From assembly GCA_030038715.1 (NCBI GenBank), contig JASHSO010000241.1, forward strand, positions 1-9,299: 9,299 bases of DNA, written 5' to 3'. The translations under genes and the position numbers were made by a program. Shown in pieces: positions 5,592 through 9,299 of this stretch. Source of the stretch: Streptosporangiaceae bacterium. Lineage in GTDB: Bacteria > Actinomycetota > Actinomycetes > Streptosporangiales > Streptosporangiaceae. The notes under the pieces were generated by a model. The model was not told the DNA's origin. It saw nothing but the letters and a program-made list of their open reading frames with translations, and made no database searches. Each line of letters opens with the position of its first letter. Within the stretch, counting starts at the first letter, position 1.

Positions 5592-6971
5592 ATGGGCTGG
5601 CTGCTGGTCGCCGCGCTCGCGCTGATGCTGGTAGCGGGCTGGTGTACGAGCGCCGAGACCGCGTTGCTGCGCGTGTCCAGGGCCGGCGCCAAGGAGCTCG
5701 GTCGGTCAGCGGGGGAAACCGCGCAGCCGCTGCAGGCGGTGCTGGCGGAAGCACCTCGTTACCTTTCTCTTGTTCTTTTGATCAGAGTCGCTGCGGAAAT
5801 CTCATCCGCCGTGCTGGTCACCGCCGTCCTGGTGCACTGGCTCGGGGTCAGCTGGAAGGCCTTCCTTATCACTGCGGCAGCGATGACGGTGGCCGCCTAC
5901 CTGCTCGCCGGAGCGCTGCCGCGCGGGATCGGGCGCCGCAACCCGGTGCGGGTGGCGAGCAGGGCCGCCGCGGTGCTGCGGCCGATTATCCGGGTGCTCG
6001 GGCCGTTGCCCAGGATCCTGCTGGCGGCGGGCAGCGCGCTCGGTCCCGGGCCTGGCCAGCGGGACGGCTCGGGGTCGGAGGAGGATCTGCGGGGCCTGGT
6101 GGACCTGCTCGAGCAGCGGCAGATCATCGAGCCTGGCGAGCGCGCGATGATCCACTCGGTATTCGAGCTGGGCGACACCATCGTCAGAGAGGTGATGGTG
6201 CCGCGCACCGACATGGTCTTCGTCGAGCGCGGCAAGACCCTGCGCCAGGTGCTGTCGCTCGCGCTCCGCAGCGGGTTCTCCCGCATCCCGGTGACCGGGG
6301 AGAACTTGGACGACGTGGTCGGCATCGCCTACCTGAAGGACGTCATCACACGGATCCACGAGCACCCTGAGGGCGAGACCGTCGAGACGGTCGAGTCGAT
6401 CATGCGGCCGGCCACGTTCGCCCCCGAGAGCAAGCCGGTCGACGACCTGCTGGGCGAGATGCAGGCCAGGCACGTCCACATGGCGATCGTGATCGACGAG
6501 TATGGCGGCACGGCGGGCCTGGTCACGATCGAGGACATCCTCGAGGAGATCGTCGGCGAGATCGCCGACGAGTACGACAGGGAGCGCCCGCCGGTGGAGT
6601 GGCTGAGCGAGGGAACTGCCCGAGTGAGCGCGCGGCTGCCAGTGGAGGAGCTCGCGGACCTGTTCGGCGTGTCGATCGAGGCCGAGGACGTGGAGACCGT
6701 CGGGGGCCTGCTGGCGCACCAGCTCGGGCGGGTGCCGATCGCCGGCTCGGTCGCGACGGTTTCCGGCCTGAAACTGACCGCGGAGAGCCTGGCCGGACGG
6801 CGCAACAGGATCGGGACGGTCACCGTGCAGCGGGTTGACAACGCGGATGAGCAGGATGCGGCAGCCGTTCCGCACACCGATGAGAGGCCTTCCGACAGCA
6901 GTGGTCCGGCCCGTAACGGCGGGGCCGGGGCTGGCGAAGGCGTGAATGCTGCCAGGAACGCACGGGGTTAG
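5592..6971 (+). CDS. DUF21 / CBS-pair / CorC_HlyC membrane protein (hemolysin-family, CNNM-type)
   Basis: Members of this family are inner-membrane proteins linked to magnesium/cobalt homeostasis; the older name hemolysin is historical. The ATG at 5592 gives 459 residues. An N-terminal DUF21 membrane domain has hydrophobic stretches at about 1-19, 57-86 and 90-113, with the conserved CTSAETALLRVSRAGAKEL near 18-36. Next come the linker FELGDTIVREVMVPRTDM (191-208) and a CBS pair (about 205-325), including GFSRIPVTGENLDDVVGIAY and the hallmark DEYGGTAGLVTIEDILEEI (302-320). The CorC_HlyC transporter-associated domain follows (about 335-413), then a low-complexity Ala/Gly tail. The frame is open upstream across the ybeY repeats, but those residues are basic and not family-like. 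It lies 7 nt after ybeY, the standard neighbour, so the two are co-transcribed. Transport activity is inferred from family only. Confidence 0.93.
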   Translation: MGWLLVAALALMLVAGWCTSAETALLRVSRAGAKELGRSAGETAQPLQAVLAEAPRYLSLVLLIRVAAEISSAVLVTAVLVHWLGVSWKAFLITAAAMTVAAYLLAGALPRGIGRRNPVRVASRAAAVLRPIIRVLGPLPRILLAAGSALGPGPGQRDGSGSEEDLRGLVDLLEQRQIIEPGERAMIHSVFELGDTIVREVMVPRTDMVFVERGKTLRQVLSLALRSGFSRIPVTGENLDDVVGIAYLKDVITRIHEHPEGETVETVESIMRPATFAPESKPVDDLLGEMQARHVHMAIVIDEYGGTAGLVTIEDILEEIVGEIADEYDRERPPVEWLSEGTARVSARLPVEELADLFGVSIEAEDVETVGGLLAHQLGRVPIAGSVATVSGLKLTAESLAGRRNRIGTVTVQRVDNADEQDAAAVPHTDERPSDSSGPARNGGAGAGEGVNAARNARG

Positions 6972-6989
6972 CGCGGCTGGCTTGGCTGA

Positions 6990-7017
6990 AGCTCGCCTGA
7001 TGCGGCTAAGGCGGGCT
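6990..7017. terminator. Hairpin between convergent genes, candidate bidirectional terminator
   Basis: AGCTCGCCT (6990-6998) pairs with AGGCGGGCT (7009-7017) over 9 bp with one T-G wobble and a 10-nt loop. It starts 18 nt after the DUF21/CBS stop. The loop contains the TAG stop of the convergent PAP2 gene (7006-7008), so one hairpin could serve both directions. There is no U-tract. Confidence 0.4.
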
Positions 7018-7743
7018 GGGGTCCTCTGCCTGGACTTGCTCGTCTGCGGTGAGTCGGCGCCGGCTGGGGTGGGCGAGTGCGAGCAGTTTCCGGACACCAG
7101 GTAGGTCGAGCAAAAGCGCAGCGGCGAGCACGACTCCGGTCCCGACTGCCGCGCCGCCAACGGTGTCGGTGAAGTGATGGTCGTTCAACCCAACGGTCGC
7201 AACACAGACCGCACAGCCGACGACTCCGGCGGTGGTGGCGAGGGCGACTCGCCAAGCTCGTCCTGGCCTCCACCGCGACGGGCGAGCCATGAGTACAGCC
7301 ATGATCGCGATAAGGGCGAACGCTCCGGTCGTCCGGCCGCTGGGATAAGCCGAGTAGGACTCATGCACCAGTGGCTTGAGTACCTTCTCCGTGAGACCTC
7401 CAGCGGCAGGGACGCTGATTGCTGCGAGTACCGCTCCGTTGACTCGGTGAGCGGCCAAGCAGGTCAGGATGAGGGCGGTCGTCATGACGATGACCTGGGC
7501 CGGTTGGCCGAGGTCGGCTGCAAGCTGAAGTACGCGCCCTTGCCTGCCCAGGTGAACGATGATCCAGGAGTCGATCGGTCTGTCCAGCGGATCTCCGTAC
7601 CGACCGCTGGCGCACAGGTATCCGCCTACGGCAGTGACCAGGGCGCTGCCAGTCAGCACGATGCAGGCAACGCGGCGTAACGGTGCTGGGAGAAGCTCAG
7701 CAACGGGCGTTCGCTGCTGGAGACCCAAGCCGCACCCCCCCAA
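7006..7743 (-). CDS. PAP2-family membrane protein with degenerate phosphatase motifs
   Basis: PAP2 proteins are membrane phosphatases acting on lipid phosphates such as undecaprenyl pyrophosphate or phosphatidate. This 245-residue product has hydrophobic segments at about 24-45, 82-98, 103-118, 139-152, 165-185 and 196-213. The PAP2 motifs are recognisable in order. C1 appears as LKPLVHESYS (122-131) and keeps the Lys, but the usual Arg-Pro is missing. C2 is YPSGRTTG (133-140), with Arg where His is usual. C3 is NDHHFTDTVGG (187-197), which keeps the His189/Asp193 pair but has Ala-Thr where Ser-Arg is expected about six residues earlier. Catalysis is therefore doubtful, or it belongs to a diverged subfamily. 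The start is uncertain: a TTG at 7743 opens the frame, while a TTG at 7728 has a G-run 6 nt upstream. It stands alone and converges on the preceding cluster. A possible -10 (TAGCAT, minus strand, 7807-7802) lies upstream without a -35. Confidence 0.8.
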   Translation of the reverse strand: MGGCGLGLQQRTPVAELLPAPLRRVACIVLTGSALVTAVGGYLCASGRYGDPLDRPIDSWIIVHLGRQGRVLQLAADLGQPAQVIVMTTALILTCLAAHRVNGAVLAAISVPAAGGLTEKVLKPLVHESYSAYPSGRTTGAFALIAIMAVLMARPSRWRPGRAWRVALATTAGVVGCAVCVATVGLNDHHFTDTVGGAAVGTGVVLAAALLLDLPGVRKLLALAHPSRRRLTADEQVQAEDPSPP

Positions 7744-8353
7744 GCTTCCACGTGGCGAGGACTCCCGGCCAGCCAGCTATGGGCCACCCGAATGTGCTTA
7801 CATGCTAGGCGGTAAAGAGCGCAGGCTGCCGCAGTGCCTCGGCGCCCGGATCCGGATCGCCGCGGTGGCGCCGGTCACCTGGCCAGTGCCTGCGCGTGCC
7901 TTAAGGCGAGCAGTAAACTCCTCAGGCGCGTGGAGCCCGCAGATACCAAAGCACCGACAGCTGGGTGCCTCTAACGCCCTAGCTTTGCCATCGAGACCAA
8001 CTACTCACTCGGCGGCGTGGCCATCGCGCGGATTTCGTTAGTGATTTGCATGAACGGCAAGTGGTCCCTGTCGTGGCCGAATAACGAATTTCCAAAACGT
8101 TCCTCGCATTATCTTCAACCCTCGGGATCTGTGACCGGTGCCTGATGGTGCGACTGGTTCGCGGTTGTTCAGCGGCAGTCGTCTGCGTGGTCCTGTGGTG
8201 GCGCCAGGCCCGTCGGTTGCATGAGCACTAGAGGGGCGAGCGGTGGTCTTCGCGAACGGGTCGAGCTCTTAAACCTGCACGCTGCCGGGCACCAACGCGG
8301 CGGGTGACTGGCTGGGCCAATGTGCGAATTCGTGTACCTAACGCCAGCTGCAC
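7744..8353. other. Gene-free stretch of about 600 bp, lower GC
   Basis: No reading frame here has coding character: short frames on both strands lack conserved residues, plausible starts or ribosome binding sites. Base composition shifts visibly toward A/T, most clearly at 8030-8120. No tRNA, inverted repeats of transposon type, riboswitch or attachment site is recognised. The likely content is the promoter region of the minus-strand PAP2 gene on the left and upstream control sequence of the plus-strand secreted-protein gene on the right. It may also hold remnants of genes decayed past recognition. Confidence 0.6.
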
Positions 8354-8362
8354 TGCTAGCGT
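8354..8362 (+). promoter_or_regulatory. Candidate extended -10 promoter for the secreted-protein gene
   Basis: TGCTAGCGT fits an extended -10 element (TGn followed by TAnnnT). Transcription would start near 8369 and give a leader of about 25 nt containing the ribosome binding site at 8382-8386. No clear -35 hexamer is seen, which extended -10 promoters can tolerate. Confidence 0.35.
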
Positions 8363-8381
8363 CCGCTTAGGCGTAACTGAA

Positions 8382-8386
8382 GGGAG
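8382..8386 (+). promoter_or_regulatory. Strong ribosome binding site pointing at an ATA codon
   Basis: GGGAG, within the purine run GAAGGGAGAGG (8379-8389), is a strong Shine-Dalgarno match. The codon 7 nt downstream, at ideal spacing, is ATA (8394-8396). It is in frame with the long open reading frame that follows. The nearby ATG at 8404 is in another frame and stops after eight codons. Confidence 0.6.
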
Positions 8387-8393
8387 AGGCGCC

Positions 8394-9299
8394 ATAGACA
8401 CATATGACGCTGCCGCCTTTGAGGCTTTGACGACAAAGGTGAGAGAGCTGGCGGAGATATGCGATCGGCTGAGCGAGGAGAATGCTGAGCTTCGACGCCG
8501 GGTCGAAGGGCTTCTGGCCGGCACGCCCTACCCCGTTCTCCGGCCAACTCTGGCCGCCGACACCGAGGTGGCTCAGGCCAAGGTCGAGGGGTCCGACCGC
8601 CCGGTGGACAGATGCTCTCGGACTGATACTGTCAGCCGCCGAGCCATTGGCAAAGCGATCGGAGCGGCTGCGGTGGGCGTGGCGGGCGCTGCAGTGCTGT
8701 TGGACGTGCGGTCCGGCTCGGCCGCAGCCGCCGTAAACCTTAGGCAAGGCCCTCGGGGGCAGTCCGCTGCTCCGCTCGACTCCGACGTCAGCGACGGCGC
8801 TAGTGTCGCGGGCGACCGCGCGCCCTCCTATCGGCTGTTCCCTACCACAAGAGGGCCGTCCACCCCGGTCACGTACAGCGGGCCCTTCGATGCCGGGATC
8901 GTCTTCGAGGTCACCAGCGGTGGGGTCTGGTTCGAGGGTTACTGGTGGTGGGTATGCCCGAGCGGCCAGTCCGCGTCACCTCAGAAGTTCGCACTCTGGC
9001 AGCTCTATTCGGGAGGCGCTTCGATCGTCAAGGCAGCCGACGTCACATCAGGCAAGCTGACGGCCGGGCGTTGGAACTACGTCCGGCTAAGATCCCCGGT
9101 CAATCTCAGCATAGGAGGAGGCCACAACTTCGATCACGCCGATGCCGGCGGCACCGCGTGCTACATAGCCTGCACCACGTTCAAAGGCAGCTTCCCCGAC
9201 ACCAGCAAGCAGTTCGGTCACGGTGACCGATACGCAGCCGGAGTTCAAAGAGGGCCGCTGACTGCTTTTAGTGACCAGTCAGGGTCGCATCCAGGGCCG
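8394..9299 (+). CDS. Tat-exported protein with DUF4082-like domain (3' end outside window; ATA or alternative start)
   Basis: The frame runs 302 codons without a stop to the window edge. Residues 1-42 are charged and helical (LTTKVRELAEICDRLSEENA, then ELRRRVEGLL), a likely short coiled coil. A variable linker leads to a twin-arginine export signal: SRRAIGKAIG (81-90), a hydrophobic Ala/Gly/Val core (91-103) and an Ala-rich cleavage region near 107-114. The exported part has a beta-type segment from about residue 158, with TYSGPFDAGIVFEVTSGGVW, FALWQLYSGGASIVKA, LTAGRWNYVRLRSPVNL and FKGSFPDTSKQFG. This resembles DUF4082-type domains found in secreted actinobacterial proteins, often beside carbohydrate-active or adhesive domains. 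The placement at the ribosome binding site and the sensible residues from codon 2 argue for initiation at the ATA. In-frame alternatives are TTG 8427 and GTG 8439, which would cut into the helical region, and GTG 8304 or 8322, which lie upstream of the candidate promoter. Third-position GC is lower than in the core genes. Molecular function is unknown. Confidence 0.75.
   Translation, partial: MDTYDAAAFEALTTKVRELAEICDRLSEENAELRRRVEGLLAGTPYPVLRPTLAADTEVAQAKVEGSDRPVDRCSRTDTVSRRAIGKAIGAAAVGVAGAAVLLDVRSGSAAAAVNLRQGPRGQSAAPLDSDVSDGASVAGDRAPSYRLFPTTRGPSTPVTYSGPFDAGIVFEVTSGGVWFEGYWWWVCPSGQSASPQKFALWQLYSGGASIVKAADVTSGKLTAGRWNYVRLRSPVNLSIGGGHNFDHADAGGTACYIACTTFKGSFPDTSKQFGHGDRYAAGVQRGPLTAFSDQSGSHPGP

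Noticed and set aside
5802..7160. Long minus-strand open frame (452 codons) opposite the DUF21/CBS gene
   Set aside because: It is the mirror of a well-supported gene, has no recognisable domain, and shows the composition of a GC-rich shadow frame.
7930..7970. Short hairpin GCACC/GGTGC as a terminator or riboswitch stem
   Set aside because: Only five base pairs with no U-tract and no conserved riboswitch sequence; this is expected by chance in GC-rich DNA.
7559..8041. Plus-strand open frame (160 codons) into the gene-free region
   Set aside because: Half overlaps the PAP2 gene in antisense; the rest has no conserved features, no ribosome binding site and mixed codon use.
8150..8190. tRNA-like T-loop sequence near GGTTCGCGG
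   Set aside because: No matching acceptor, anticodon or D-arm could be assembled around it.
8404..8430. Eight-codon frame from ATG 8404 as a real gene
   Set aside because: It is too far (17 nt) from the GGGAG site and ends almost at once; kept only as a possible leader peptide in the start-codon finding.
8228..8524. Minus-strand open frame opposite the start of the secreted-protein gene
   Set aside because: Ser/Arg-rich with no motifs, and it conflicts with the better-supported plus-strand frame and its ribosome binding site.

Overview
The window is GC-rich DNA from an actinobacterium. The evidence is the strong G/C bias at third codon positions, GTG and TTG starts, an hrcA-type dnaJ followed by rsmE, and the core cluster HIT protein - PhoH - YbeY - DUF21/CBS protein in the order usual for Actinobacteria. 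I cannot name the genus; a Streptosporangiales-like or related soil lineage is only a guess.

Layout. Positions 1-1413 (+) hold the 3' two thirds of dnaJ and then rsmE, 18 nt apart. Next comes a convergent gap with a strong hairpin (1477-1499) and a 48-bp tandem repeat (1486 to about 1645) that runs into the 3' end of the next gene. Positions 1600-3161 (-) are a two-gene ECF sigma / membrane-protein unit with a 4-nt ATGA overlap; the membrane protein is the probable anti-sigma factor and carries a nearly perfect 75-bp internal duplication. A divergent gap follows, then the (+) cluster: HIT-domain protein (GTG at 3415, possibly leaderless), PhoH ATPase (TTG at 3827), YbeY rRNA endonuclease (5000-5584, with a duplicated 39-bp C-terminal tail) and a DUF21/CBS/CorC_HlyC membrane protein (5592-6971). 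These are close-packed and co-directional.

After 6971 the conserved cluster stops. The cytidine deaminase/era genes that often follow in Actinobacteria are not here. Instead there is a convergent PAP2-family membrane protein on the minus strand with several altered active-site positions, then about 650 bp with no convincing gene and visibly lower GC. Last is a plus-strand reading frame of 302 codons that is still open at the window end. It encodes a short charged helical region, an internal twin-arginine export signal and a secreted DUF4082-like beta domain. Its best ribosome binding site points at an ATA codon, not a standard start.

How the genes work together: dnaJ (protein folding), rsmE (16S rRNA methylation), PhoH/YbeY (RNA handling, ribosome quality control) and the DUF21/CBS protein form a translation and stress housekeeping neighbourhood. 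The sigma/anti-sigma pair is a signalling module sitting inside it. The right end is accessory envelope and secreted material. A recurring theme is recent tandem duplication with units divisible by three (75, 48, 39 bp) within 4 kb. No mobile element, CRISPR array, tRNA or rRNA was found.
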